From positions 62,001-126,000 of the forward strand of contig NZ_CP023737.1 in NCBI RefSeq assembly GCF_002752655.1: DNA of 64,000 bases. The letters run 5' to 3'. Position 1 is the stretch's first letter. Each line of letters opens with the position of its first letter. Shown one piece after another: positions 40,338 through 52,170 of this stretch. Both the position numbers and the translations under genes were made by a program. The notes beneath the pieces are model-generated. The model made no database searches. It had not been told where the DNA came from and saw nothing but the letters and a program-made list of their open reading frames with translations. Origin of the DNA: Methylosinus trichosporium OB3b. GTDB taxonomy: Bacteria > Pseudomonadota > Alphaproteobacteria > Rhizobiales > Beijerinckiaceae.

Positions 40338-41560
40338 TGGCGGATGTGGGCCTGGCGCGAAGAGCGAGCCTGAAGGCTCGCGGTCCGGGCGCGCTGCTGG
40401 ACCTCGAGCCTTCAGGCTCGCTGTTCTTTCTCATTGCCGGCGAGCCCTCCGGCGATCTGCTCGGCGCGCTGCTGATGCGGGCGCTGCGCGCCGCCGAGCC
40501 CTCGGCCCGCTTCTGCGGCGTCGGCGGCGAGGCGATGGCGGAGGAGGGGCTCGCGAGCCTCTTCGCGATGAGCGACATCGCCGTCATGGGCCTCGCTCCG
40601 GTGCTGCGCCGTCTGCCGCTGCTCATTCAACGCATAGAGGAGACCGCGCGCGCCGTGCTGGCCGCAGCGCCGGATGTTCTGGTGCTGATCGACGCGCCCG
40701 ATTTCACCCATCGCGTGGCGCAGCGGGTCAGGCGGGCGCGGCCGCAGCTTCCCATTATCGATTATGTCGCGCCGACGGTCTGGGCCTGGCGGCCCTGGCG
40801 CGCGCGCGCCATGCGCACTCATATCGACGAGGCGCTGGCGGTCCTGCCCTTCGAGCCGGCGGCGTTCCGACGGCTCGGCGGACCGCCCTGCGCCTATGTC
40901 GGCCATCCGCTCGTCGACCGGCTCGCCGAGCTGACGCCCTCGGCCGAGGAGGAGACGCGGAGAGAGGCGTCGCCGCCGCTGCTTCTGGTCCTGCCCGGCT
41001 CGCGCCGCGCCGAGGTGGCGCGGCTCATGCCGGTCTTCGGCGAGGCGCTGGCGATTCTGGCGCGCCGCTTCTCCTTCGAGGTCGTTCTGCCGGTCGTGCC
41101 GCAGGTCGAGGCGGACATCCATGCGGCGCTCGCGTCGTGGCCGATTCGTCCGCGCCTCGCGACCCAGGCGGAAAAATACACCGAGTTCCGCCGCGCCCGC
41201 GCCGCGCTCGCGGTTTCCGGCGTCGTCACTCTGGAGCTGGCGCTGGCCGGAACGCCCATGGTTGTCGCCTATAAGGTGGCGGCGGTCGAGGCGCTGCTGA
41301 AATTTCTGGTTCGGGTCGACAGTTTCGCTCTGCCCAATCTCGTGCTCGGCGAGCGGATCGCGCCGGAGTTCTTGCAAGAGCAGGCGACGCCGCAGGCTCT
41401 GGCCGCGGCTCTGGCGCCGCTTCTGGGCGGCGGGGCGGAACGCGAGGCCCAGCGCCGCGGCCTCGAGCGCGCGCGCGCGCTTGTGCTCTCCGCCGGCCCG
41501 AGCCCGAGCGCCGCCGCGGCTGCGCGCGTGCTCGCTCATTTGCGCGTGGCGCCCCGATGA
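40337..41560 (+). CDS. lpxB: Lipid-A-disaccharide synthase with repeat-encoded N terminus
   Basis: GT19 glycosyltransferase joining lipid X and UDP-diacylglucosamine. The GTG at 40337 has GGAGGGG six bases upstream and overlaps the lpxA stop. LpxB proper begins at LFFLIAGEPSGDLLGALLMRAL; core motifs PDVLVLIDAPDFTHRVA, DYVAPTVWAWRPWRA, LVLPGSRRAEVARL and SGVVTLELALAGTPMVVAYK are present. About 20 residues before the first strand (about residues 9-29) are encoded by the palindromic repeat at 40363-40422. No ATG follows the repeat before the catalytic motifs, so the repeat is probably translated. 407 residues against a usual 380. Confidence 0.95.
   Translation: MADVGLARRASLKARGPGALLDLEPSGSLFFLIAGEPSGDLLGALLMRALRAAEPSARFCGVGGEAMAEEGLASLFAMSDIAVMGLAPVLRRLPLLIQRIEETARAVLAAAPDVLVLIDAPDFTHRVAQRVRRARPQLPIIDYVAPTVWAWRPWRARAMRTHIDEALAVLPFEPAAFRRLGGPPCAYVGHPLVDRLAELTPSAEEETRREASPPLLLVLPGSRRAEVARLMPVFGEALAILARRFSFEVVLPVVPQVEADIHAALASWPIRPRLATQAEKYTEFRRARAALAVSGVVTLELALAGTPMVVAYKVAAVEALLKFLVRVDSFALPNLVLGERIAPEFLQEQATPQALAAALAPLLGGGAEREAQRRGLERARALVLSAGPSPSAAAAARVLAHLRVAPR
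40363..40422. repeat. Palindromic repeat A inside lpxB
   Basis: Two 24-base arms (40363-40386 and 40399-40422) are reverse complements with one mismatch; each arm can also fold alone (GCGAGCC-TGAA-GGCTCGC). The length is a multiple of three in effect, keeping lpxB open. The other double copy is at 55525-55588 and the half copy at 21640. Confidence 0.85.
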
Positions 41561-41713
41561 CTCGCGTCGCCAAAAAATCGACAATTGGCGCACACAGGGT
41601 CACCCTCGCCGGGGCGGCCGATTCGGGTAGCGCGCAAGGGCTTGCCGCAGAAGCGGCGAGGCGGCGCCGCGCGCGCCGGCGGGCAAGAGAAACAATAGAG
41701 CGCCGAAAAGCGC

Positions 41714-42817
41714 ATGCGGGAGCCGAACGAGATCGATTTTTGGCGGGGCTTCGCGCTCGTCACCATTTTCGTCAATCATGTCCCCGGGATCTTCTTCGAG
41801 CACTTCACCTTCCGCAATGTGTCGCTCTCCGACTCGGCCGAGCTCTTCGTCTTCCTGGCCGGATGGGGGCTGCGCAAGCTGACCGACGGCTCGGCCGCGA
41901 GCCTCTCGGCGCGCTGGCTGTTCTTCCGGCTCGAGGGCCGCGCCTTCACCGTCTATGTCGCGCAGCTCGCCATCACAGAAGCGGCCATCGCGCTGCTCGC
42001 CGCCGTCTCCTTTCGGCTCGACGCGCCTTTTCTGCTCGACTGGCACAATGCCTCGAGCATTTTCTACGATCCCGTGCGCGCGCATATCGGGCTCGTCACA
42101 CTGAGCTATCAGCTCGGCTACTTCAACATTCTGCCGCTCTACGTCGTGCTGCTGCTGGTGTCGCCGCTGATCGCGCTGGCGCATCGGTATGCGCCGCAGG
42201 CTCTGCCGCTCGTCGCTCTCGCGATCTATGTGGGCGCGCTCGTCTCCGGAGCCAATTTCTCCACCTGGCCGAGCGAGGGCGTGTGGTTCTTCGATCCACT
42301 GTGCTGGCAGATGATCTATGTGCTCGGCTTTCTGCTCGCCGGCGCGGACGGCCTCGGCGGATTCGCCCGCCGGAATCTGCGGCTGCTGCGCCTCGCCGCC
42401 ATTCCCGTTCTCACATTCGGCGTCATCGCGGCGCGCCTCCATTTTTCGCCGGACCCGATCGACTTGCCCGAGCCCAAGCTGTTCTTCGTCTTCGACAAGA
42501 CCTATTTGTCGCCGGCGCGGCTGCTGCACAGCCTGGCTCTCGTCGCTCTTTTCGCCGGCCTCTACCCCACATTCGCCCGATGGGCGCCGCGATGCTGCGA
42601 TTTCCTCTCGCTGCTCGGACGCAACTCGCTCAATGTGTTCTGCGCCGGCTCGCTGCTCAGCCTCGCGGGGCAGATCATTCGCTTCGTCTCCGGCAGCGGT
42701 ATTGTCATCGACGCCGCTATCGTTATCTTCGGCGTCGGTTCCCTGGGCGCCGTGGCATGGGCCTCTGAATGGCGAAACAGATTGCGCGTAAAATCCTCGA
42801 AAGCCTCTGCGGCCTAG
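41714..42817 (+). CDS. OpgC-family membrane protein
   Basis: A 367-residue polytopic inner-membrane protein (about 10 hydrophobic segments). The start REPNEIDFWRGFALVTIFVNHVPGIFFEHFTFRNVSLSDSAELFVFLAGW matches the OpgC/acyltransferase-3-related family (succinyl transfer to osmoregulated glucans). The ATG at 41714 follows GAAACAATAGAGCGC, a weak site. It overlaps the downstream SGNH hydrolase pseudogene by 49 bases, suggesting the two once worked together on envelope glycan modification. Acyl substrate unknown. Confidence 0.85.
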   Translation: MREPNEIDFWRGFALVTIFVNHVPGIFFEHFTFRNVSLSDSAELFVFLAGWGLRKLTDGSAASLSARWLFFRLEGRAFTVYVAQLAITEAAIALLAAVSFRLDAPFLLDWHNASSIFYDPVRAHIGLVTLSYQLGYFNILPLYVVLLLVSPLIALAHRYAPQALPLVALAIYVGALVSGANFSTWPSEGVWFFDPLCWQMIYVLGFLLAGADGLGGFARRNLRLLRLAAIPVLTFGVIAARLHFSPDPIDLPEPKLFFVFDKTYLSPARLLHSLALVALFAGLYPTFARWAPRCCDFLSLLGRNSLNVFCAGSLLSLAGQIIRFVSGSGIVIDAAIVIFGVGSLGAVAWASEWRNRLRVKSSKASAA

Positions 42818-43565
42818 TGATCGGCGCAGGCGTCGCGGCCGGCTGCGCGCAGGAGAGCGCCATCCCCGTGACGCCGCCGCCGCTGTCGCCGGCCTGCGAG
42901 GCGCCCGCCGGCGACATCGCCGCCCCCGCCCAGCTGCCGCATGTGACCGCGGCGCTGCGGCGTGGCCGGCTGCGCGTCCTGGCGATCGGCTCGTCGTCGA
43001 CCGCCGGCGTCGGCGCTTCCTCTGAGGCGAAGACCTATCCGGCGCAGCTCGAGGCGATCCTCGAGGGTGCGCTCTCCAATGTGGACGTGGTGATCGTCAA
43101 TCGCGGCGTGTCGGGCGAGGTCGCGTCGGTCACCGCCGAGCGCATCAAGAGCGAGATTGCCGTCGAGAAGCCCGATCTCCTGCTCTGGCAGCTCGGCACC
43201 AATGACGCGCTCGTGCGCATCGCGCCGGAGGAGTTCGAGGCGACAGTGCGCTCGACATCCGCTGGTTGAAGGACAATGAGATCGACACGGTTCTGGTCGG
43301 CCTGCAATATTCCTCGCGCTTCTCGCGCGACAGCGAATATTTCGCCATTCGCGACGCGCTGCAGCGGGTCGCCGCCGCGGAGAACATCGCTTATGTGCGC
43401 CGCTACGACGCGATGCGCTTCATCGCGCAGAACCGCGCCAATCTGCAATTGATGGCGCGCGACAATTTTCACCTCAACGATCTCGGCTATCAATGCATGG
43501 CCGAGCATATCGCCCGCGCGGTGATCGTCGGGCTCTTCGCCAAGCGGCGTCCGCCGACGAACTGA
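42769..43565 (+). pseudogene. SGNH/GDSL-type hydrolase, frameshifted
   Basis: Two adjacent frames together make one exported SGNH hydrolase. The 5' frame (42769-43269) has a lipoprotein-like leader (VIGAGVAAGC), block I AIGSSSTAGVGAS and block III QLGTND. It then runs out of frame at VRSTSAG. The 3' frame (43266-43565) continues with LKDNEIDTVLVGLQYSSRFSRD and block V DNFHLNDLGYQCMAEHI. Adding one base near 43250-43257 would restore VRSDIRWLKDNEID. All catalytic blocks survive, so this is either a very recent loss or a base-calling error. Confidence 0.85.
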
Positions 43566-43600
43566 CGCGCGCCTCGGCGCGCGCATCTTTCAGGCTTGCC

Positions 43601-44269
43601 TCACCACTCGATCGGCGCCGCGCCTCTCGCCTCGAGATAAGCGTTCGCCTTGGAAAAGTGCCGGCAGCCGAAGAAGCCGTTGCGGGCCGAGAGCGGGGAG
43701 GGGTGCGCGCATTCGAGCACCAGATGGCGGCGGCGGTCGACGCCGGCTCCCTTCTGCCGCGCATAGGCGCCCCAGAGTAGGAACACGATACCCTCGCGCT
43801 CGCGCGAGAGCGCCGCGACGGCGGCGTCGGTGAAGCGCTCCCAGCCCTTGCCCTGATGCGAGCCGGCGGCGCCCTCCCGCACCGTCAGAGTGGCGTTGAG
43901 CAGCAGCACGCCCTGGCGCGCCCAGCGCGAGAGATCGGGATCGCGCGACACGGGGCGGCCGAGGTCGTTCTCGATCTCCTTGAAGATATTTTGCAATGAC
44001 GGCGGCGGCGCGACCGTGCGCTCGACAGCGAAGCAGAGCCCGTTGGCCTGCCCGGCGCCATGATAGGGGTCCTGGCCGAGAATGACCGCCTCGACCGCGT
44101 CGAACGGGCATTCGTCGAAGGCGCGAAAAATCTGCTTGGCCGGCGGATACACCGGACCTCTCTCATATTCCGCACGCACGAAACGGCGCAGCTCCGCGAA
44201 ATAGGGTTGGTCGAGCTCGCCGGTGAGGCGGGCTTTCCAGCTTTCGTCCAGGCGAACCGGCTTGTTCAT
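43601..44269 (-). CDS. ung: Uracil-DNA glycosylase
   Basis: Family 1 UDG, excising uracil from DNA. 222 residues with the water-activating GQDPYHGAGQANGLCF, the LLNATLTVREGAAGSHQGKGW block, and the minor-groove loop HPSPLSARNGFFGCRHFSKAN. The ATG at 44269 lies 44 bases after the small membrane gene on the same strand, so they may be co-transcribed. Confidence 0.97.
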   Translation of the reverse strand: MNKPVRLDESWKARLTGELDQPYFAELRRFVRAEYERGPVYPPAKQIFRAFDECPFDAVEAVILGQDPYHGAGQANGLCFAVERTVAPPPSLQNIFKEIENDLGRPVSRDPDLSRWARQGVLLLNATLTVREGAAGSHQGKGWERFTDAAVAALSREREGIVFLLWGAYARQKGAGVDRRRHLVLECAHPSPLSARNGFFGCRHFSKANAYLEARGAAPIEW

Positions 44270-44313
44270 GCGTGCGAGGCTATCACGGGCGCGCGGAAGG
44301 AGCGAGGACGGCG

Positions 44314-44547
44314 CTATTGCGCTGCGCGTCTATCGACGCGACGCGACGCGGCCCAGACCGCGCCAGCGATTGCTCCGACGATCGCGCCGGCCGGGGCGTA
44401 GAAGAACGCCACGGCCATCGCATAAGCGCCCTCGGCTTGTGAAATATCGAAGAGATGAGCGGCGAGGACGGCGAACGCGACCGCCGCGGCGGCGCCGATC
44501 GCCAGTCCGATGAACGAGCCGAGAAAGATCCACGCCGATTTCGCCAT
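44314..44547 (-). CDS. Small two-helix membrane protein
   Basis: A 77-residue protein with two hydrophobic segments (WIFLGSFIGLAIGAAAAVAFAVLAAHLF and AMAVAFFYAPAGAIVGAIAGAVWAA), small residues and glycine zippers throughout, and a basic tail RRVDRRAAQ. Starting at MAKSAW; longer extensions upstream are not convincing. Function unknown. Lies upstream of ung on the same strand. Confidence 0.7.
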   Translation of the reverse strand: MAKSAWIFLGSFIGLAIGAAAAVAFAVLAAHLFDISQAEGAYAMAVAFFYAPAGAIVGAIAGAVWAASRRVDRRAAQ

Positions 44548-44737
44548 GACAATTCCGCTGGGGGCCGCTCGAGCGACATTCTCTTGCTTTTTCGTCGTTG
44601 TGTGAAGCTGCGGGTGATATGTGCCGTGATAAAGTCCACGCTGCGCCAGTCGCCGAGGCTTCGGTGCGCCGAGTCGAGGGAAGCCGGAAGCGGGAGCGTG
44701 CGATTTCGCCGCCAGCGGCGTCGAGCGAGGCAAGTCG

Positions 44738-47409
<2,672 letters not shown>

Positions 47410-47413
<4 letters not shown>

Positions 47414-47700
47414 ACGTGGCCGGCCCCGAGCGGGAGCGCGATGCGATGGCGGAGGCGGCGCGGCTGGCCGCCGAGCGGCGCGAAATGCAGCGCGAGAACG
47501 CCGAGCCCTCGCTCGGACGCCGACTGGGGCAGATCGGCGTCCTCGGCTGGACCATCGTCCTGCCGGCGCTCGCGGGGCTGTTCGTCGGACGCTGGCTGGA
47601 TAAGACGTACGACATGGGCGTCTTCTTCTCGGCGCCTCTCGTCATGATCGGGGCCGGAGCCGGCCTCTGGCTCGCATGGAAATGGATGTCGCGCCAATGA
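47410..47700 (+). CDS. atpQ: N-type ATPase membrane subunit AtpQ
   Basis: A 96-residue AtpI-like protein: charged N-terminal half (ARLAAERREMQREN), then two membrane helices (GWTIVLPALAGLFVGRWLDKT and FFSAPLVMIGAGAGLWLAWKWM). AtpQ is specific to N-ATPase operons and is thought to help c-ring assembly. Starts and ends with 4-base overlaps. Confidence 0.88.
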
Positions 47701-47978
47701 CCATTTCCGCCGCCGCGCTCGCTCTCCAGCTCGCCCTCGGCGCGGGTGCGGGATTCGCCGCGGGCCTCGCTTATTTCTGGGCCTTGCGTTGGAATGTCGA
47801 TCTCTTCGAGCAGGGCGTGACGCCGAAGGCCGTCCTTTTGCTCATTGCGCGCTTCGCGGCGCTCGCGGCGGCGCTCGCGGCCCTCGCGAAGATCGGCGCC
47901 CTCGCTCTGCTCTGCGGCGCGCTGGGACTGCTCGCGGCGCGCCGCATCGTCCTGCGTCGTCTGGGGGGCCTCGAATGA
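47697..47978 (+). CDS. atpR: N-type ATPase membrane subunit AtpR
   Basis: A 93-residue, three-helix membrane protein with the AtpR-like block GAGAGFAAGLAYFWALRWNVDLFEQG. Found only in N-ATPase operons; function unknown, probably a chaperone or c-ring partner. ATG at 47697 overlaps atpQ; stop overlaps atpB. Confidence 0.86.
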   Translation: MTISAAALALQLALGAGAGFAAGLAYFWALRWNVDLFEQGVTPKAVLLLIARFAALAAALAALAKIGALALLCGALGLLAARRIVLRRLGGLE

Positions 47979-48655
47979 AATCCTCGCCGCTCGCGCTCGA
48001 GCCCGGCTTTCAGCTCGGACCCGTGCCCGTCAGCAAGCCCGTCATCGTCACTTGGGCGCTGATGGCGGCGCTCGTTCTCGCGAGCTTTCTCGTAACGCGG
48101 CGGCTTTCGCTGCAGCCGGGAACCGGACAATCCGCGCTCGAGCTTTTCGTCGAGACGCTCGACGACCAGATGAGAGACACGATCGGAGCGGATCCCGCCC
48201 CCTATCGCGCCGTGATCGGAACGATCTTCCTCTTCGTGCTCGTCGCCAATTGGTCGTCGCTCGTTCCCGGCGTGGAGCCGCCGACGGCGCGGCTCGAAAC
48301 CGATGCGGCGCTGGCTCTGATCGTCTTCTTCGCGACCATCTATCACGGCCTGCGCACGCGCGGTCCGCTCGGCTATCTCGCGACATTCGCCGAGCCGAGC
48401 ATCATCATGTTTCCGCTCAATCTCGTCGAGCAGGTCACGCGGACCTTCTCTCTGATCGTCCGCTTGTTCGGGAACATCATGAGCGGCGTGTTCGTCATCG
48501 GCGTCGTTCTGTCGCTGGCGGGTTTGCTCGTGCCGATTCCGCTGATGGCGCTCGATTTGCTGACCGGAGCGGTTCAGGCCTACATTTTTGCGACGCTCGC
48601 CATGGTGTTCATCGGCTCGGCGGTCGACGGGCACGGCGCGCGGGTGGGCGGCTAG
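47975..48655 (+). CDS. atpB: N-type ATPase subunit a
   Basis: Stator half-channel subunit; 226 residues. The essential arginine lies in VEQVTRTFSLIVRLFGNIMSG; the last helices (AVQAYIFATLAMVFIGSAV) are typical. Overlaps atpR by four bases. Unlike the rest of the operon, it is followed by a 118-base gap with repeat B and a perfect hairpin before atpE. Confidence 0.93.
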   Translation: MKSSPLALEPGFQLGPVPVSKPVIVTWALMAALVLASFLVTRRLSLQPGTGQSALELFVETLDDQMRDTIGADPAPYRAVIGTIFLFVLVANWSSLVPGVEPPTARLETDAALALIVFFATIYHGLRTRGPLGYLATFAEPSIIMFPLNLVEQVTRTFSLIVRLFGNIMSGVFVIGVVLSLAGLLVPIPLMALDLLTGAVQAYIFATLAMVFIGSAVDGHGARVGG

Positions 48656-48740
48656 AGCGCTTTCCGATCGAACGGAGTCGTTCGATCGATCAGAATTCGC
48701 TCGAACGAAAGAATTCTAGAGCGCTATCCGATCCAATCGG
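48655..48740. repeat. Dispersed repeat B, copy 3
   Basis: Starts on the atpB stop codon. Contains GCTTTCCGATCGAACGGA, TCGTTCGATCGATCAG and CGCTCGAACGAAAG, matching copies at 20742 and 26799, and runs into the hairpin below. Here the repeat lies inside an operon rather than at its end. Confidence 0.65.
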
Positions 48741-48758
48741 ATCGGATAGCGCTCTAGA
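48715..48758 (+). promoter_or_regulatory. 20-bp perfect hairpin before N-ATPase atpE
   Basis: Arms 48715-48734 and 48739-48758 are exact reverse complements with the loop AATC; each starts or ends in TCTAGAGCGC / GCGCTCTAGA. It ends 15 bases before the atpE ATG and just before the purine-rich site GAGCGAGGAAGA. No T-run follows, so a terminator is unlikely; an mRNA stabiliser or processing barrier raising c-subunit yield is inference. Confidence 0.7.
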
Positions 48759-48773
48759 CGAGAGCGAGGAAGA

Positions 48774-49019
48774 ATGGACGACATCCAATATATCAGCGTG
48801 ATCGCCGCCGCCGTCGCCGTATCCTTCGGAGCGATCGGTCCCGCTCTTGCGGAAGGCAAGGCTGTCGCGGCCGCCATGGAGGCGATCGCGCGTCAGCCGG
48901 AGGCCGCCGGCGTCCTGTCGCGCACCCTTTTCGTCGGCCTCGCGATGATCGAGACCATGGCGATCTACTGTCTCGTGATCGCGCTTCTGCTTCTCTTCGC
49001 CAATCCTTTCGTCAAATAG
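48774..49019 (+). CDS. atpE: N-type ATPase subunit c
   Basis: Rotor proteolipid of 81 residues with two membrane helices. Helix 2 has the ion carboxylate E60 in [18 protein letters not shown] with T61 and Y65 following; helix 1 has a second carboxylate E27 in [10 protein letters not shown], where Na-type c subunits such as Ilyobacter carry Gln32. ARQPEAAG forms the loop and the protein ends ANPFVK. Two carboxylates per subunit is a known N-ATPase trait; whether H+ or Na+ is transported cannot be read with certainty. Confidence 0.95.
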   Translation: MDDIQYISVIAAAVAVSFGAIGPALAEGKAVAAAMEAIARQPEAAGVLSRTLFVGLAMIETMAIYCLVIALLLLFANPFVK

Positions 49020-49032
49020 GGCGTTCGCAGGC

Positions 49033-49779
49033 ATGCAGATCGACTGGTGGACGCTCGGTTTGCAGACCGTCAACGCCCTCGTGTTGATCTGGCTGCTTTC
49101 CCGCTTCCTTTTCCGCCCCATCGCATCGATCCTCGCCGAGCGCGAAGCGACGGCCCGGCGGCTGCTGGAGGACGCCGCCGCCGCCAAAGCCTCCGCCCTG
49201 ACTCTGGAGGAACGGGCGCGCGCCGCCGTCGACGCGATGGCGGCCGATCGCGCGGCGACGATCCACGCCGCCACGACGGAGGCGAAGGACGCGCGAGACC
49301 AGCTGCTCGAGGCCGCCAAGGCCGACGCCGATCGCATGCGAGCGGACATGCGGGCGGAAATAGAGCGCGCGGAACGATCGGCCCGTCGCGCCGAAGCCGA
49401 GCGCGCGAGCCTGCTCGCCGTCGACATTGCGCGGCGTCTGCTCGAACGTTTGCCGGCCTCGTCCCGCGTCGCCGGCTTCATCGACGGCCTCGCGGACGCG
49501 ATCGCGGCCCTGCCGGAAGCCGCGCGCGCCGATTTCGCCGCGCGAGGCGAGCCCACTCTGACCGCGCCGCGTCCGCTCACCGCCGAGGAGGACGCGCTAT
49601 GCCGCGGCAGGCTCGAAAGCGCCCTGGGCCGCCCGCTGAAATTCGCGCTTCGCGTTGATCCGACATTGCTCGCCGGCCTCGAATTGGAGAACGCCCACAC
49701 CAGCATTCGCAACAGCCTGCGCGCCGATCTCGAGCAAATCTCCGCGACCTTGCTGACGGAGCCGGAAAATGAGCGATGA
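49033..49779 (+). CDS. atpF: N-type ATPase subunit b with delta-like C terminus
   Basis: A 248-residue stator subunit, much longer than an ordinary b (about 160). N-terminal membrane helix ([17 protein letters not shown]), then a long coiled coil (residues about 30-150), then [52 protein letters not shown] sequence that resembles the end of delta subunits. The operon has no separate atpH, so this tail probably replaces delta. Overlaps atpA by 11 bases. Confidence 0.9.
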   Translation: MQIDWWTLGLQTVNALVLIWLLSRFLFRPIASILAEREATARRLLEDAAAAKASALTLEERARAAVDAMAADRAATIHAATTEAKDARDQLLEAAKADADRMRADMRAEIERAERSARRAEAERASLLAVDIARRLLERLPASSRVAGFIDGLADAIAALPEAARADFAARGEPTLTAPRPLTAEEDALCRGRLESALGRPLKFALRVDPTLLAGLELENAHTSIRNSLRADLEQISATLLTEPENER

Positions 49780-51292
49780 GCCGGCCGTCGCCGAATGGCT
49801 CGCGCGCGGCCGCGCGGCCGTCGCGAGGATCGATCTCGGGCCCAAGGTCGAGACGGTCGGACGCGTCGAGAGCTATGCCGATGGAATCGCCTTCGTCTCC
49901 GGCCTGCCGCAGGTCGCGCTCGACGAGCTGCTGCGTTTCGAGACCGGCCAGCTCGGATTCGCGCGCGCGCTCGAGGCGGATCGGGTCGCCGTGGTGCTGC
50001 TCGATCCGGGCGACGCGATCGAAGCCGGCGCGCGCGTTTTCGCGACCGGTGAGGTGGCGCGCACGCCGGTCGGGGAGGGGCTGCTCGGGCGCGTCGTCGA
50101 TCCGCTGGGCCGCCCGCTCGACGGCGGCGAGCCGATCGCCGCCGTGGCCTTTCATCCCGTCGAGCGCGAGGCGCCGAGCATCATCGCGCGCGATCTCGTG
50201 ACCGAGCCCGTCGAGACCGGCCTATTGGTCGTCGACTCCATGTTCGCCCTGGGGCGTGGTCAGCGCGAGCTCGTCATCGGCGATCGCGCCACGGGCAAGA
50301 CGTCGATCGCCATCGACGCCATCATCAACCAGCGCCACTCGGACATCGTCTGCGTCTATGTCGCCATCGGCCAGCGGACGACCTCGGTCGAGCGCGCGAT
50401 CGAGGCGGTGAGGAGCGGAGGAGCCGCCGATCGCACGATCTTCGTCGTCGCGCCCGCCGCCTCGCCGCCCGGCCTGCAATGGATCGCGCCTTTCGCGGGC
50501 TTCGCCATGGCGGAGTTCTTCCGCGATCGCGGCGGCCATGCGCTCGTGGTCGTCGACGATTTGAGCAAGCATGCGGTCACGCATCGCGAGCTCGCCCTGC
50601 TGACCCGGGAGCCTCCCGGACGCGAAGCCTATCCGGGCGACATCTTCTACGTCCATGCGCGGCTCTTGGAGCGCGCCGCGAAATTGTCGAAGGCGTTGGG
50701 CGGCGGCTCGCTCACGGCGCTGCCGATCGCCGAGACCGATTCCGGCAATCTCTCGGCCTATATTCCCACCAATCTGATCTCCATCACCGATGGACAGATC
50801 GTGCTCGACCGCCGCTTGTTCGCCGCGAACCATCGTCCGGCCGTCGATGTCGGCCTCTCGGTCAGCCGCGTCGGCGGCCGCGCGCAGCCGGACGCCTTGC
50901 GCGACGTCTCGGGACGATTGCGTCTGCAATACACGCAGTTTCTGGAGCTCGAGATGTTCTCGCGCTTCGGCGGCATGTCGAACGCCCGCATCGAGCGGGA
51001 GATGACGCGGGGCGAGCGCATTCGGGGCCTGCTGACGCAGCCGCGCTTTTCGCCCCTGCGCCTCGCCGATCAGGTCGCTCTGCTCGCGGCGCTCGACGCC
51101 GGCGTTCTCGATCCCGTTCCGGCGCGAGCCATTCCTGCGCTGACCGCGAGGCTGCCCGCGCATCTCGACTCGGCCGCCGCGCCGAGCGTCGCGGCGATCG
51201 CCCGTAACGCCCCGCTCGACGAGGCCATGCGCGCGGATCTCGTGGCGCGGGTGCGCGATCTTTCGACAGAGCTCACGGCGCATTCCTCATGA
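49769..51292 (+). CDS. atpA: N-type ATPase subunit alpha
   Basis: Non-catalytic head subunit of 507 residues. P-loop [15 protein letters not shown]; signature [38 protein letters not shown]. Divergent from the F1 alpha at 2276. ATG at 49769 (an ATG at 49776 overlaps too). Ends inside the atpG start. Confidence 0.95.
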   Translation: MSDEPAVAEWLARGRAAVARIDLGPKVETVGRVESYADGIAFVSGLPQVALDELLRFETGQLGFARALEADRVAVVLLDPGDAIEAGARVFATGEVARTPVGEGLLGRVVDPLGRPLDGGEPIAAVAFHPVEREAPSIIARDLVTEPVETGLLVVDSMFALGRGQRELVIGDRATGKTSIAIDAIINQRHSDIVCVYVAIGQRTTSVERAIEAVRSGGAADRTIFVVAPAASPPGLQWIAPFAGFAMAEFFRDRGGHALVVVDDLSKHAVTHRELALLTREPPGREAYPGDIFYVHARLLERAAKLSKALGGGSLTALPIAETDSGNLSAYIPTNLISITDGQIVLDRRLFAANHRPAVDVGLSVSRVGGRAQPDALRDVSGRLRLQYTQFLELEMFSRFGGMSNARIEREMTRGERIRGLLTQPRFSPLRLADQVALLAALDAGVLDPVPARAIPALTARLPAHLDSAAAPSVAAIARNAPLDEAMRADLVARVRDLSTELTAHSS

Positions 51293-52170
51293 GCGAGCGT
51301 TCCGCCGACATCAGCGCCCATATCGTCGCGACCCGGCAGCTCGAGAGCGTCATCACGGCGATGCGCGGCGTCGCCGCCATCCGAACGCGCGAAGCTCAGT
51401 CGCGACTTTCTGGCGTGCGCGCCTATGCCGGCGCGTTGGGCGACGCCATTAGCGCGGCGCTGGCGTTGAGCGCGGAAGCGCCGCCTTCGCGGCTCGGCTC
51501 GGAGCGCCGGACGGCCGGCGGCCACATCGTCCTGGCGTTTTGCTCGGAGCGCGGCTTTGTCGGCGCATTCAACGAGCGCATCCTCGAAGCGGCGGCGCGG
51601 TTCGCGGACGGCGCCGAGCGCCCGGCTGTGTTCATCATCGGCGAGCGCGGCGCGACGCTCGCGCAAGAGCGCGGATCGCGCGCGGATTGGACTCTTCCCA
51701 TGCCGTCGCGCGTCGACGACGCGCCGTCGCTCGCCGACCGCATCGCGCAAGAGCTCTATGGACGCCTGGGAGAGGGGCTCGCCGATCGCGTGACGCTCGT
51801 CCACGGCGCGCCGGGCGTGGCCGGAATCGAGATCGTCGCGCGCTCGCTCGTGCCGCTCGATCTCGCCCGCTTTCCGCCCGCGTCCGCCGCGGCTCCGCCC
51901 CTCGTCATGCTGCCGCCGCGCGCGCTCGTCGAGGGCCTCGCGCAGGAATATGTCTTCGCCGAATTATGCGAGGCGGCGGTGCTGTCCTTCGCGGCGGAGA
52001 ACGAGGCGCGAATGCGCGCGATGATCGAAGCCCGCGACAATGCGCACAAGACGCTCGAGCGACTGGAGGCTCGGCGCCGGCAAACACGTCAGGAGGAGAT
52101 CACCGAGGAGATTATAGAGCTCGCGAGGCCCGCGCCCCGCCGGACGCGCGCTCGTCGAGGCGAAGGCTAA
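51289..52170 (+). CDS. atpG: N-type ATPase subunit gamma
   Basis: A 293-residue, strongly divergent gamma subunit. N-terminal helix [39 protein letters not shown] and C-terminal helix [40 protein letters not shown] keep the coiled-coil shaft pattern. The middle part retains [16 protein letters not shown]. Last gene of the operon. Confidence 0.9.
   Translation: MSERSADISAHIVATRQLESVITAMRGVAAIRTREAQSRLSGVRAYAGALGDAISAALALSAEAPPSRLGSERRTAGGHIVLAFCSERGFVGAFNERILEAAARFADGAERPAVFIIGERGATLAQERGSRADWTLPMPSRVDDAPSLADRIAQELYGRLGEGLADRVTLVHGAPGVAGIEIVARSLVPLDLARFPPASAAAPPLVMLPPRALVEGLAQEYVFAELCEAAVLSFAAENEARMRAMIEARDNAHKTLERLEARRRQTRQEEITEEIIELARPAPRRTRARRGEG

Noticed and set aside
39700..41274. Alternative frames over lpxA/lpxB reading SEPEGSR peptides
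   Set aside because: These are just the palindromic repeat read in other frames.
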